Source: Haberlea rhodopensis (lineage: Eukaryota; Streptophyta; Magnoliopsida; Lamiales; Gesneriaceae). From it: DNA of 64,000 nt. The DNA lies in assembly GCA_907163345.1 (NCBI GenBank), contig CAJQUN010000129.1, positions 62,001 through 126,000 on the forward strand. Reading direction: 5' to 3'. The notes below the pieces were generated by a model. It had not been told where the DNA came from. It saw only the letters and a list, made by a program, of their open reading frames with translations, and ran no database searches. Positions 45,501 through 54,638 of the stretch are shown in pieces (position 1 is the stretch's first letter; each line of letters begins with the position of its first letter). A program made the translations under genes and the position numbers.

Positions 45501-48360
45501 TTCGATGGGACTATATTTGTTTAGTCCTAAAAGTTTAAGACTACTATTGCAAAGAAAGGTATTTAGTGGGACAATTTTTGTAATTTATCGTTTCGATTGA
45601 CGTTAGTGTAATAAAACTAATTTTTGCGACCTATTTATTTTTAGGAGTCATTAGCAAGTGAAGGGCATGAGAAGAAACATTTTGTGCTAGTTCATGGAGG
45701 AGGTTTTGGTGCTTGGTGTTGGTACAAAATCATTGCCCTTCTAAAAGAAGCCAATTGTGGGGTTGATGCTATAGACCTAACAGGTTCTGGTGCCAACTTT
45801 TGTGACATAAATTCAATCACAACTTTAGAACAATACTCAAAGCCACTTCTTGATTTCCTTGTCAATCTTGAAGATGGCAAGCAGGTTAGCTTTTCCCCTC
45901 TCATTTCTTGGGAAGTTCTTAGCTATATTTCGTTTTTATTATCGGGCGTCAAATTTCGGGTCCCATGGTATGCGGAAAAATATTTAGTCTATTTCCCTGT
46001 AAGAAATAAGGTAATAAATCTTACTCAAAGCCACTTCTTGATTTCCTTGTCAATCTTGAAGATGGCAAGCAGGTTAGCTTTTTCCCTCTCATTTCTTAGG
46101 AAGTTCTTAGCTATATTTCGTTTTTATTATCGGGCGTCAAATTTCGGGTCCCACGGTATGCAGAAAAATATTTAGTCTATTTTCCTGTAAGAAATAAGGT
46201 AATAAATCTTGGTCTAAAAATTTGCATGGTATATAAGTGCAGGTGATTTTGGTAGGACATGATATTGGCGGAGCGTGTATTTCTTATGCAATGGAAATTG
46301 CATCCAACCAAAGTTTCTAAAGCAATTTTTGTTGCCGCAACTATGTTGGCCAATTCCCAAAGTGCCCTCGATGTATTTTCTCAGCAGGTTTGTCACAATA
46401 TTTCAAATTTAATTTAATTAAATAATTTATTACACTTTTAACTATTTAAAACATGTAAATAAAATTAAAATATTTTTTTTTACCTTTCCATGATTATGAA
46501 AAAAACCACTTCATTTGCAATATATTAAAGGAAGAAAAAACCCATGGTTTTCTCGGTTTCATTTTTCAGCTACCGTTTTTCATTTCGAGAAAAACCACTT
46601 TATTTTTTAATCAAGTATCTAACAACAATAACTAAACATTTAGTTTCAATGGATTGAAGTAGACTACAAAAACCAAAGGAAAAAAATTAAGTCAGACCGC
46701 ACATATATGCCAGTCTTCTTCAAGAGCTTCTTTCGGTCAGAATATTTTCGTTAATCCCTTTGTAATCCATATCTTTATGTATTACTTCGAACCATGTCTT
46801 ATTCAATCGTGTATCTGCTCTCTTAAAAGCACCGAAACCCATGAACTTCACTCGACGCACTGGTGCATCGCGTACCTGACCAAATCAGCGTAAGTGACTT
46901 TCTTGCATCTTTTCTTCTATATAAGTCACACTCATTTCAACTCGGATGCCTTCTTTCTTATTTTATTTTTCCTGGTCTTACCACTTATCTAAAAGATCAT
47001 ACACATATCTATTACACTCATTTTTTGACATGATTTCTCTTGGATATTTTAATCAAGTATATGCATTTATTAAATTTACGAAGTACCCCACGAATCCTTA
47101 AAAGATATTAAATATATTTTTATGTGATATCACTGATTTAATATATTCTCTATGACATACTTTTCCAATAAAAATTAGCTTATTTTGTTGAAACATGGAA
47201 AAAAATCTAAACATAGTATTAGTCTCACTTCAACATATACACTCCACAATTTTTAACCATATTGTATATGTCGTAATGTTTTTTGCAGAAATTGCTGAGT
47301 GAATTAAACCAACGAGCTCAGAAATTTTTGTATGCAAATGGGAAAAATCAGCCTCCTACTGCCATTGATTTCGATAAATCATTGCTAGAAGATTTCTTGT
47401 TCAATCGAACACCTTCCAAGGTATGTATGTATCACAAATTTACAATGTTTATGTATAAATTTTTTAATTTTTAAACTACTTATTCACTATTTTCTTTGAA
47501 TTCCAACCGAATAAATCAACTTTTTTTTTAGTAATATAACACAATTCTAAGTAAAAAATGATATGCTTTAATTTATAATGTTAAGAGTGCAATAATTGTT
47601 CATAATTATAGTGTCATTGAAGCGTGACGTTTAGACTGCATTACGGTTTAAAGATTATAGTTGCACACTTGCACCATTATTTTGGTAAAGCAGCACACGC
47701 TTGATCCACAATTTCTATCAGAGTCAAGGTCACATGTTCGATTATCAAGAGTTGCAAGTTAGTGCAATTATTGGGAGGGAGGTTATTTGAGTGCAATAAT
47801 TATCCATGTTTTGAGTGCGATCGAAGCGTGGTGCTTGGGCTGCTATAGGCTTTAAATATTATAGTTGCACAATTACCACCAGCTATAATATTGGTAAAGC
47901 GGCAAGCGCTTGATCATACATATAGTTTATAAAATTAAGAAAATGACAATGTTGAATAATTCTAAAGGTTGAGTGGGGTATCTGAAATAATTCCAGGGGA
48001 AAATGGATTTTAACCCTTTATTGTAATTTCAATATTTGTTCTTATGAAACTATTACACCTTATTGTCTTAAATAAATACAGGATATTGCACTAGCATCAG
48101 TATCCATGAGAACTATACCCTTTGGACCATTAACACAGAAGCTCACATTTTCTAAAGCAAATTATGGTTCCATTCCAAGATTCTACATCAAAACAGATGA
48201 AGATTTTGCCATTCCTCTCCCACTTCAAGAATACATGATACAATCTAATCCACCAACACAGACTTTCCAGCTTAAGGGTTCAGATCACTCGCCTTTTTTC
48301 TCGAAGCCTCAAGCATTGCAGAAGATTTTACTCGAAGTATCCGACCTTCCATCGATGTAA
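25998..48360 (+). CDS. MES11: MES11-type methylesterase with 19-kb TE-filled intron and a frameshift
   Basis: An alpha/beta-hydrolase of the plant methylesterase family, acting on methyl esters of hormones in active members. Exons: 25998-26378, 45645-45884, 46243-46387, 47289-47420 and 48082-48360, all GT-AG. Corrected length is 391 aa, as in MES11 (about 390, recalled). Exon 1 starts MGNSFTC (possible N-myristoylation at Gly2, palmitoylation at Cys7) and has a Ser/Pro-rich leader with IKQQAQIASMLYQHH. Exon 2 has VLVHGGGFGAWCWYK. Exon 3 has VGHDIGGACISYAM, with Asp at the nucleophile Ser position, as recalled for MES11-like proteins. The catalytic His is in KGSDHSPFFSKP. Exon 3 is 145 nt where 144 fit: an extra G near 46300 causes a TAA at 46318. 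As read, the protein stops at about 232 aa, so this is a pseudogene or an assembly error. Intron 1 is 19,266 bp. Confidence 0.88.
26903..28503 (-). mobile_element. Helitron in (TA)n, minus strand
   Basis: On the minus strand the 3' end shows the hairpin TGGCACCACG/CGTGGTGCCA (26912-26937), then AATTAA and CTAG (26906-26903), followed by T of a (TA)n run. The other end abuts a (TA)n tract at 28504, as expected if the element entered AT within a TA repeat. The 5' end reads about TTATACCATATATATAAG where TCTATACC would be usual, so that border is approximate. Inside are direct duplications: about 27550-27730 with 27960-28125, and about 28125-28300 with 28305-28490. Each of the latter pair ends in GGGTTACTG...CAGTAACCC. 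No helicase or captured gene is recognised. It lies in MES intron 1. Confidence 0.65.
28504..28566. repeat. (TA)n microsatellite
   Basis: About 30 TA units next to the Helitron 5' end; a shorter (TA)n run (26882-26902) flanks its 3' end. The two were probably one tract before insertion. Confidence 0.9.
28740..29510 (-). pseudogene. LINE 3' part: zf-RVT and RNase H relic
   Basis: Minus-strand pieces in several frames form the C-terminal end of a plant L1-type LINE ORF2. HITENDKCGICQTEWESTLHAL is the zinc-binding zf-RVT region (cut here to its start), and IKINCDAAVF, IIARDHKGLC and VLESDCTNVI are the RNase H-like domain. The reading frame shifts several times. The part preceding it in the LINE lies at 39401 onward, across the inserted Athila element. 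Confidence 0.85.
29511..30984 (-). repeat. 3' LTR of Athila
   Basis: 1474 bp, plus-strand borders TGGTAGCGCT to AGTCACATCA. The adjoining purine tract on the minus strand is TATGGGGGAGTTT (30997-30985). It lacks one GCGATAGATCGCCTGATGTG segment that the other LTR has. Confidence 0.92.
30566..30763. promoter_or_regulatory. Phased GCGATCGATCGC array in Athila 3' LTR
   Basis: Palindromes, some with one or two changes, start near 30566, 30608, 30629, 30660, 30681, 30731 and 30752: steps 42, 21, 31, 21, 50 and 21 bp. The last two are degenerate (GATCGATTTCC, CGATCGATTGCC). The role is inferred from spacing and conservation only. Confidence 0.55.
30985..32356 (-). other. Athila non-coding stretch between pol and 3' LTR
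   Basis: Athila elements often carry an env-like ORF here. I see no such ORF, only scattered short ones. A second purine tract on the minus strand (rc of CCCTCCCCCATACTTAAATC near 32233) resembles the one at the LTR and may be a central or duplicated polypurine tract. Confidence 0.5.
32358..32407. other. Two adjacent hairpins just after pol
   Basis: CTTGGG (32358-32363) pairs with CCCAAG (32370-32375) over a 6-nt loop. CGTCGG (32392-32397) pairs with CCGACG (32402-32407) over a 4-nt loop. They lie 3' of the pol stop in the element's RNA. Confidence 0.6.
32420..33316 (-). pseudogene. Athila integrase core and C-terminus
   Basis: 298 aa from an internal Met. It shows the integrase core (VDYVSKWVEAIATRTDD, IISDRGTHFCN, AYHPQTNGQAEVSNREIK with the catalytic Glu), then GQKVLLYHSRLRLFPGKLRS, WHGPYVV and FKVNGHRLKHY, typical of Athila. 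There is no chromodomain. Immediately upstream the frame contains TGA where tryptophan is expected (motif FDVWGIDFMGPF), so this start is not the real one. Confidence 0.88.
33553..34119 (-). pseudogene. Athila RNase H and linker
   Basis: It shows AIYYASKTLNDAQRNYSTTE, KELLAVVFALEKIRSYL, VYSDHAALRYLM and KVADHLSRL, the plant Ty3/Gypsy RNase H series. It is in the same frame as the RT upstream but separated by a TGA (34150-34152) that replaces the Cys of the usual EIMCDASDYAVG motif. Downstream the integrase zinc finger (CGFFWPTLF, CKNCAQCQ) lies in another frame. Confidence 0.87.
34150..35679 (-). pseudogene. Athila reverse transcriptase
   Basis: 509 aa. It shows the RT blocks VCIDYRKLNAVTRKDHFPLP, FCFLDGYSGY-type (here YCFLDGYSGYFHIAI), FAYRRMPFGLCNAPATFQ and the active site EVFMDDFTVYG, followed by the SFLGHAGFYIRYIKDFAKI connection. 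The Athila affinity rests on this series and on the tRNA-Asp primer site. It ends at the in-frame TGA noted under RNase H. Confidence 0.9.
35682..36235 (-). pseudogene. Athila gag-pol linker and protease
   Basis: Two overlapping reading frames (36235-36035 and 36038-35682). The second holds the Athila-type protease motif MLDLGASINVMPYSIY and ILLGRPFSKHLR, where the usual continuation (FLKTA-type) is lost by a stop. The first is the linker preceding protease (FKELCTAKR-type). The frame changes at 36035 break gag-pro-pol continuity. Confidence 0.8.
36232..37785 (-). CDS. Athila Gag
   Basis: 517 aa. It shows the Retrotrans_gag domain (FHGLAGEDPHKHLMEFHVVC; AAKDRLFYLPPGSITTWTDL; TFLEKYFPASRAANI; FSGETLHEYWERFKKLCASC), a Cys/His segment CGICLEMSHTTDAC (one zinc knuckle), and a Pro/Gln-rich tail with a coiled stretch. 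It is open throughout, the best-preserved part of the element. The start lies 114 bp inside the 5' LTR edge. Confidence 0.9.
   Translation of the reverse strand: MLMSTGGSFDYKDNSYYDPKIERTLHQRRRDTRRQEEEGMNDMAANQSLRQLANPDLDQQPLCINFPAFTTNVSFELKSGLIHLLPSFHGLAGEDPHKHLMEFHVVCTTMKPTGITEDQIKLRAFPFSLKDAAKDRLFYLPPGSITTWTDLQRTFLEKYFPASRAANISKEIYSIRQFSGETLHEYWERFKKLCASCPQHQISAHLLIQYFYECLLSSDRNLVDAASGGAFVDKTPDDARSLIANMAANSQQFGNFRAEPAQRKQGEVNVYNLEQQLIDLTFLVRGMAGGNVGKVKPCGICLEMSHTTDACPSLQETSAEQVHAAGGFPGQPQRRHDPYSNTYNPGWRDHPNLSYGPQSINHVPPQAPQQHPPPYRPPFQRAQQQPNYPSTTNRLEVIIQDLAHNVTKFQQETRSSIQTLNTQVGQIATALNRVEATGSTTLPSQTVVNPRENVNAVTTRSGKELEVPEKIEKEPSKGEEEKEKEVGRKTGIEHEAPKGKPPSFSEYKVYHPLFPKL
37876..37893 (-). other. 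Primer-binding site, tRNA-Asp
   Basis: Read on the minus strand, TGGCGCCGTTGCCGGGGA lies 5 nt inside the 5' LTR. It is the tRNA-Asp-type primer site widely seen in plant Athila/Tat elements. Confidence 0.92.
37899..39400 (-). repeat. 5' LTR of Athila
   Basis: 1502 bp, plus-strand borders TGGTAGCGCT to AGTCACATCA, flanked by CTCCA. Confidence 0.92.
38955..39175. promoter_or_regulatory. Phased GCGATCGATCGC array in Athila 5' LTR
   Basis: Copies start at 38955 (GCGATAGATCGC), 38977, 39020, 39041, 39072, 39093, 39143 and 39164: steps 22, 43, 21, 31, 21, 50 and 21 bp. One more copy than in the 3' LTR. Spacing repeats that of the Tekay-type LTR array although the surrounding sequence is unrelated. 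Confidence 0.6.
39582..40761 (-). pseudogene. LINE RT catalytic part and thumb, frame-broken
   Basis: Fragments in successive frames: FLHPIRGIRQGDPLSPFLF (RT block 4), LFADDMMIF (the [F/Y]ADD active site), KYLGLPVVMGRSKGEIF, then YRKTNKEVLIKSILQAI, WWDDKRN and WKSLMKAKSLISAGMRW. These are the standard plant L1 RT-to-zf-RVT motifs. At least three frame changes make it non-coding. Confidence 0.85.
40778..41276. mobile_element. hAT-type element inserted in the LINE RT
   Basis: A perfect 8-bp TSD AAGAAACA (40770-40777 and 41277-41284) flanks 499 bp with CCGG-rich subterminal repeats in both orientations and imperfect termini (CATGGGTGCTTAATGGG; rc end TAGGGCTGACCCGG). Removing it plus one TSD copy would restore a continuous LINE reading, which dates it after the LINE. 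It contains a tRNA-like relic. Confidence 0.8.
40963..41031 (-). pseudogene. tRNA-like relic inside hAT-type element
   Basis: On the minus strand TTAGCTCAATTGGTTAGAG is an A-box/D-arm sequence. About 30 nt later GTGTTTGAATCC is a degenerate B box. No acceptor-stem pairing is evident, so this is a captured tRNA or SINE fragment and not a gene. Confidence 0.6.
41322..41815 (-). pseudogene. LINE RT N-terminal part
   Basis: Two overlapping frames show LFDMCPLKSPGPDGMPAIFY, then FVDKINYTHIILIPKC, YITQFRPISLSNIIYKI and DTQSAFDTGRLINDNVLVSF, the opening RT blocks of plant L1 elements. A frame change lies near 41640. Confidence 0.87.
42490..43482 (-). pseudogene. LINE ORF1 stub fused to endonuclease
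   Basis: Starts MMGDVEEMCRKLSMT and shows a DUF4283-type ORF1 start (LEAFKRTFVSLWNPAKGAHI; GGSWHFDKHILILSE; MNVSLEWCEFHDQV). It passes after a few residues into the endonuclease start (ICLSWKSQGLGDPRAV), with VFLMETRL (catalytic Glu) and CMGDFNEVLHY. The rest of ORF1, including its zinc knuckle, is missing, so an internal deletion of ORF1-ORF2 DNA is inferred. A (CT)n run breaks the end of the endonuclease. Confidence 0.8.
42507..42534. repeat. (CT)n microsatellite in LINE endonuclease
   Basis: About 14 CT units interrupt the former coding region after the GDFNEV block. Confidence 0.9.
44282..45060. mobile_element. hAT element, CAGTGTT ends, perfect 8-bp TSD
   Basis: 779 bp. The terminal inverted repeat CAGTGTTATTAAAACCGG matches the other end CAGTGTTTTCAAAACCGG (reverse complement) at 16 of 18 positions. 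TSD ATCATGAC at 44274-44281 and 45061-45068 is perfect. Subterminal ACCGGTT-type motifs lie in both orientations. The centre is AT-rich with no transposase. It lies in MES intron 1, about 585 bp before exon 2. Confidence 0.9.
45834..46209. repeat. 188-bp tandem duplication across MES exon 2 end
   Basis: Two 188-bp copies (45834-46021 and 46022-46209) with a few substitutions. Each includes the last ~50 bp of exon 2 and its GCAG|GTTAGC splice donor. The second copy lies in the intron, giving an alternative donor about 188 bp downstream. Confidence 0.9.
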
Positions 48361-48897
48361 AGTTCGATAAGTGTTCATGTTAGACATTAAAATGAAGAAA
48401 AGGGAAACCTTTTCATCTGCAGTGAACTCATGTAAACACTTCTATTAATGCTTTTTGTATGATAAAACCATTGATTTTTTTCGTTTTAAACCTTAGTAAC
48501 AAATAATAATATTGTGTGATGGTGTATTATTTGAATGTATAATGTGTATGGATGAAACAAACCAAAAAAATACTTAGTTTCATAAAAAAAAAAATAAGTT
48601 TTAAATTGGTAACAAATAATATTTTTTTATGAATATAAGTAAATCTGAGATGTAGAAGTATTATATAAATTAATTAACCAAGAGCATGAAATGAAATATT
48701 CATCACTGCACAAATTCCATAATCATTGTCGATAATAATGCATAAATTTTTTTCCATAGTGAAAAAAAAACCCCAATATGTTTATGTATATATAAAATAA
48801 AGCAAACCAATTTTAAGATCCCTTGTTCAAAAAACATATAATAATAGCCATGTAAAAAAAATAAAATTCACAAGATATGAAGCTTGTATTGCAGAGT

Positions 48898-51347
48898 TCA
48901 CTTCTTCCTGGGAATTTCAAGCCTCTTGCGAAAATCATCCGCCATTGAAGGAATGCCATCACGTAGCTTGATCTTTGGTTCCCATCCTAACAATGTCACG
49001 GCTTTTGTTATATCGGGTTTTCTTTGTCGAGGATCGTCTGGTGTATTCTCTACCGTAATGATCTTCACATCCGGATTGATCATCTGCAGATCATGCCAAA
49101 CAACAATCATGTACCAACGGTTCTTTAAACATGAGAGGGTGTAAAGTTATAACGTTTATGGAGTAAGGTCTAGCAGAGAAATACGAACATCGATTTGTTA
49201 AAGATAACTAGAACATGGAAATATTCAGAAACTTACCTCTTTTACAGTTTCAGCAAGCTCCAGCATCGTAAATTCACCTGAGAGTAGAATCATCAGTGAG
49301 TGATTTATACAAATGTGAATTTGTTAGCTAGTTGACTATGGAGTATATAAATATGAACCTGGATTGCCTATGTTTATTGGCCCCGTGTTATCTCCTTCCA
49401 TCAGTCGAATAAGACCATCGACCTTACCATGAGGATATTGAGTAAGCACCATTACAGTTATTATTATGAAATTTTAATTAAAAACATGATTAGTATGATG
49501 TTTTCTTGTACCATGTCAGAAACGTAACAGAAGCTCCTTGTCTGTGTACCAGGTAACTGAACTGTCAAAGGTTCATCACTGCATATCGAGTACATAGAAC
49601 GAATATCAGTCAGAAATTTCTTGGGGGCCATTGGGAGCAATCAATATTCTGACATTTGAGGGAGATGACAGTTACCGTATAGCTTGAGCTATGAAATTAC
49701 TGACAACACGACCATCATCAATATTCATTCGAGGTCCGTACGTGTTGAAAATCCTTGCAATCCGTATTTCTGTAGAAAAATTATGATTTCATATTATTGG
49801 GAATGTAAGTAATCGCTAGATGTCCACAATTGATAGAAAGAAGGGGACGAGTACCAATTCCATGTTGCCTATGATAATCAAACATCAAAGTTTCAGCTAC
49901 TCTTTTTCCCTCGTCATAACAGCTCCTGACCCCTGCCACACCATGTTAACTAGTTAAAAAACTGTTTATGCATGTTTTTTTCTCACCTGTGTATCGAACA
50001 TGCCATCGGATATTATCATCAGTGTAGAAAAATTTGAAGTGTTATTCGAATTGTATGGTTATGCCAAGACATTGAACCCAAACTATCTGAGTATAATAAG
50101 ATATAGGTTTCTCGATGGGATACCTATAGGATTCACATTGCCCCAGTAACTCTCGTTTTGAGGATGCTCGAGTGGGTCTCCATAAACCTCTGATGTTGAT
50201 GTCAGCAAAATCCTGGTAAAACAATTGTGTTTGTAAATCAACATTCACAAGTAATGGAATAAAGGAAAGTAAAACAAAATCGAACTAGTAGTCAAACCTT
50301 GCTCCAACGCGTTTGGCAAGTCCCAACATGTTTAGTGTCCCAATGACATTAGTCTTTATTGTCTGTCCCAAGTTTCATAACATAAGAAAAAGCAAGAAAA
50401 TGGGACTATAAATGTCACATTATGTTTCAATAATAAAAAAAAGAAGTTTCGTGCTCCAAGTGACTGACCTTGACAGGGTTATATTTGTAGAAAATAGGGG
50501 AGGCGGGACAAGCAAGATGGTATATCTGATCAACTTCAACTAATAACGGCTCTGAGACATCTGCAAAATATAAACATTAGCAAATAAAAAGGGAGTGGTG
50601 GATCCGGAAAGAATACTAGAATGTAACTAGAGAATATCCAGTAACCAACCATGTCGAATAAGCTCAAATCGAGGATGACCAATCCATTGCCTTAAGTTTT
50701 CCTTTGATCCCGTAAAGTAGTTATCCACGACTATCACCTGAGTAGATAAAAAATAATGGAAATGAATATCATCAAACTTAGCCGTTCACACAGGTAAAAA
50801 AAGGGCAAACCCGGTGCATGAAAGTTCCGCTAATGTTCAGACAGGTAGTAGAAAATGTAAAAAAGTCAAAATTCCAACCTCATTCTTTTCGTTTTCCATC
50901 AGCTTATCAACTAAATGAGAGCCAATGAATCCAGCTCCACCAGTAACCAAAATTCTCATGTTTGCCTGTCATTAGTAAGTCATTAATAAAGCCAAGTCTC
51001 ACATATCAGAACAGAATCTAATTTTGACCTCTTATGTTTTTTTCTTTATTTTATAAAAAAATTCACAGACCAAGAAGATTGGAATGCTCTTAACTGACAT
51101 ACGATCAACTTCCAGATTATACACTTTCATACATTTTCTTGAATTTTGTTCAAATCATCTACGAGTAGGATCAAGCCAATAAGATCAAGGGAATTTTTTC
51201 CAAATGAAATAATCTTAAAAAACAAGCTGATCTGTCACAGACTTGGTTTCATCGCACCTTAAAAAATTTTGCTCTCCTCAACGGTGAAGGCTCGGGAGGT
51301 GGTTTGGTGGTGACATGGTTTCCTCCGTTCGATGCTTCTTTAGCCAT
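48898..51347 (-). CDS. UXS: UDP-glucuronate decarboxylase (UDP-xylose synthase), cytosolic type
   Basis: Converts UDP-glucuronate to UDP-xylose, the donor for xylan, xyloglucan and arabinogalactan synthesis. Twelve exons join in phase: 51347-51258, 50965-50879, 50737-50650, 50560-50469, 50362-50298, 50212-50124, 49932-49855, 49769-49676, 49578-49512, 49422-49359, 49277-49237 and 49083-48898, giving 346 aa (Arabidopsis UXS3 is about 342, recalled). The NAD-binding motif VTGGAGFIGSH is at residues 37-47. The SDR catalytic set is Thr147 in TSTSEVYG, Tyr176 and Lys180 in CYDEGK. RIFNTYGPRM and DDPRQRKPDITKA are family-typical. The N terminus MAKEASNGG has no membrane anchor, so cytosolic UXS3/5/6-like rather than Golgi. 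No frame damage. It is convergent with MES, stop to stop 537 bp. Confidence 0.96.
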
Positions 51348-52010
51348 TTCTATGATCCTGTTTTCGGTTTCTGAATTCAGATTTAGACAAAATCAATTTC
51401 AAATCAAATACCACATATTTTGTCCAAAAAAATAAGATCAATAAAACAACTCAAACAAGTATAAGTCACAGAAAAGTCTATCAATATCAATGCACCATCA
51501 TCATACCAGGCAAGGGACAGACAAAAACTAAATCTCTATTCTGTTAGTAAAACGACCCAAAACTCAAATCCTTTCTGCAACTCAAAACAAAGCAAGCTCA
51601 AGAAAATAAGCAAAATCCCCCGACACATGATGATCTTTCATAACTCTAATGCAATTCAACACGTTTAAAATGATTCCAACATGGTAAAATTTGTTCCTCC
51701 CTGAACAAATCAAACATAATACAGAATCAAACATAATTCCCACTTCAAAATTAGAAGAAAACAATTAAACGATAGTTACCTATAAATTAGTGAACCAATC
51801 CCTTCTCTTATTCAGATGGATACAACTCAAAGATTGGACCTTTATATACTACTCAATCAACTCACAAAAGAAGCAAATAATCAACCAATTTAGGAAGAAA
51901 ATAACTATAAAAACCGATAAAAAATCGCTATTGAATAGCGAAACAGCGAAGCCTAAAAGAAAGAGAGAGATCGGGAATAATCTTAAAAATCACGCAGAGA
52001 AGTGAATAAG
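51348..52010 (-). promoter_or_regulatory. Likely 5' UTR with intron and promoter of UXS
   Basis: On the minus strand an acceptor (AAAACAG just before GATCATAGAA) lies 10 bp upstream of the ATG. A candidate 5'-UTR donor (TTATAG|GTAACT) lies near 51780. This suggests a leader intron of about 420 bp. No transcript start is proven. Confidence 0.45.
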
Positions 52011-52029
52011 ATGGAGAGATTTTGATATT

Positions 52030-52829
52030 TGAGCTTCCCTTAAAGTTTACTCAATAAAAGGAAAAAAAACCCGGGAGAGAGGAAGGCTTGAACAGACACC
52101 TTATACGTTTCTTTTTTTATTTATATATTTAAAATATATTTTTTCTTTAAAATTTAATTTTATAATCTGGTTAATCTAAAATACTTGGGTAATTAGATAC
52201 GACTCACTTGTAGATAGTTGCTTTACAAATTCCACAATCTAGTGTGAATAATTATATATACGTCCCTTGTATAATAACTAAATTACAATATCACACTCTT
52301 TAGTTTGTAAAATATATAAGAAATATTACAACTACATCCCTTGCGATTTGACATAAAAATATACTATAGTTGAGGTAAATGTTATTCTTCAAACTATAAG
52401 GGTTAAAATGATAAATATGAAAACTAGATAGAGTCTATATAAGGTTCACCCAAAATACTTTCAAGTGACAACATATAAGATAAAAATTTGAATAATTTAC
52501 TGATAATATTGAGAAACAATTGATGTGAGATCTATAGTAGATATAAATGAATAGATTTGATTAATATTTTCTGATAGATTTTTCTTATGTTTTTTTTATA
52601 AAGAAAATAAAAGGATATATTTTTTAAAAAAAACTTAAAAATACAAACACTAAATCATTTTATATGTTTTCTGTAAATAAAATTATATAGATATGTATGT
52701 TTTAGATTTTAATGAGATAAGAATTTTAAAAGTATGACGCGAATTGAGAAATCTATACTTATCTTGTATTAGTGTTTGAGTTCACGACGAACTCTTAGTT
52801 ATCCTTTTTAATATAAATAATTAGTAATG

Positions 52830-52903
<74 letters not shown>

Positions 52904-54456
52904 TCATATGTATATAATTCATTCATTATATTGATTAAGAATAATATGGAATATTTCATATAGAATATTCAAACACGAAGGGATGGAATATTCAAACACG
53001 AAGGGGAATATATGGTTGGATTGCCCCAGGGCAATACCTTCAGGAAAAGCAAGTTCATGTTAGTTAAGAATTATTAAAAATTGAGTTATGGGAAAAAAAC
53101 AGTTATTTAATTATTCATATATTATATTTCCACTAAAAGATGCCCTTCATAATGGTAGTGCTAAACAAATATTTAAAACTAAACAAATACAGTTTCAAAT
53201 TTTTTTTTTTATTAAAAGTGATCGCATATAAATTGCTTTAATGGATATAGTCCCATAAAAATTATTTTGTTAACAAAAAATGATATCAATGTCATTCTTT
53301 CGTTTTTTTTATAAAAATAAGGAACGGACATGACGTTCACATGCTCGTTCAAGAACAAAGCTCTCCATACTGATAGGTGCCACATGTGCATAACATATAT
53401 CTGTTTCGTTTGTTTTTTTTAGAAAAAAATAGATAGTATTGTGATTATTTTTATTAAAAAATAAATTTCATGGAACTATATTTGTTTAGTCTAAACGTTA
53501 ATGGTTATTATTTTAAAAGAGTACTCTTTGGTATGACTATGATTTTAATTTACATTTATATTTATATATATGAATTGAACCTCAAGCATCACACATGCAC
53601 CTTACCTAGGGTTGGAGAAATCGTTAGTTGAGGATATGCGTAGCCACGCGGAGGGTTTGGCGAGAGGGTAGAAAACCACTAGTACCCTGTCAACAAATTT
53701 ATTAAAATAATTATAATTATTTGAACAAATTTTAATAAATTATTTATAGAATAAATAATTTGTTATTGCTAAATTATGCATATACTATGTTTTTAAAATT
53801 ATTTTTAATTCCTAATTTTTCTCGATGTTTTGAGATAAATTTTAATTTGATAGGGTAACTTTGAATCTAAAAAAAAAAAAGGAATATAATGAAATTTGAA
53901 ATTATTCTTCATATAATTCCTTCTCAATTCACATTGAAGTTGGTTTTGGAATTATGCATTTGGAGACCAAAATTGGGGTTAGTTTGATGCTGTCATTAAG
54001 ATAATACCCTTAAGAGAATATCAAACCCTTGATTTGAAATTTCGTTTGTAATATTCTAAATCAACTATTGATGAACTATCGGGGCACTATCCCTAGGGTA
54101 GCATTAAAAATATTCCTATAAAAATGCACGTTGCATGTATATAAATTCATTATATTCTTCGAATAAATTTTTAATATAAAATTCAAAATTTAACATTTAA
54201 TAATATAATTAAAACAATTTCATAAGACAACATGTGAGAAAAAAGTTGAATATTTTAGTTAATTACTTTACCAAACTCATTTAATAATATAGTACGGAAT
54301 ATATTATGTTGAGTAAATAATATTTATCTATAAACTTAATTAGTTTTTTTTAAGAAAAAAGTTTCAAATAAACAATAAAACTTGCAAATCTGCCATTATG
54401 GAAAAGCTAATAGCAAAATGAGAGAAAACAAAGGATGGAACTACTAGTTGGCAAAA
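52030..54456. other. Intergenic, very AT-rich
   Basis: No gene is recognised. It includes a (TA)n microsatellite at 52831-52900 and a short direct repeat GAATATTCAAACACGAAGGG near 52962 and 52986. Confidence 0.5.
52831..52900. repeat. (TA)n microsatellite
   Basis: About 35 TA units. Confidence 0.92.
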
Positions 54457-54638
54457 AGCATGACGCTAGGAAAAATCTAACCTTTAGAAAGATAATCTCA
54501 AATGAATCTATCAACCAATAAAAATTGATCACCTCAGAAAAATATATTTAAGAAAAAAAAAAACAGTTGTAGAGGATCACATGGTGTCTCAACAAAATCT
54601 TTCCGATGCTATAATCATCATGAAAGCGAAGAAAATGG
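54457..54638. repeat. ~180-bp direct repeat, copy 1
   Basis: Starts AGCATGACGCTA and ends AAGAAAATG. A similar copy lies at 56510-56688 in the same orientation. The pair brackets a hAT transposase relic. The ends are not TG...CA and there is no TSD, so it is not a clean LTR pair. Confidence 0.8.
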
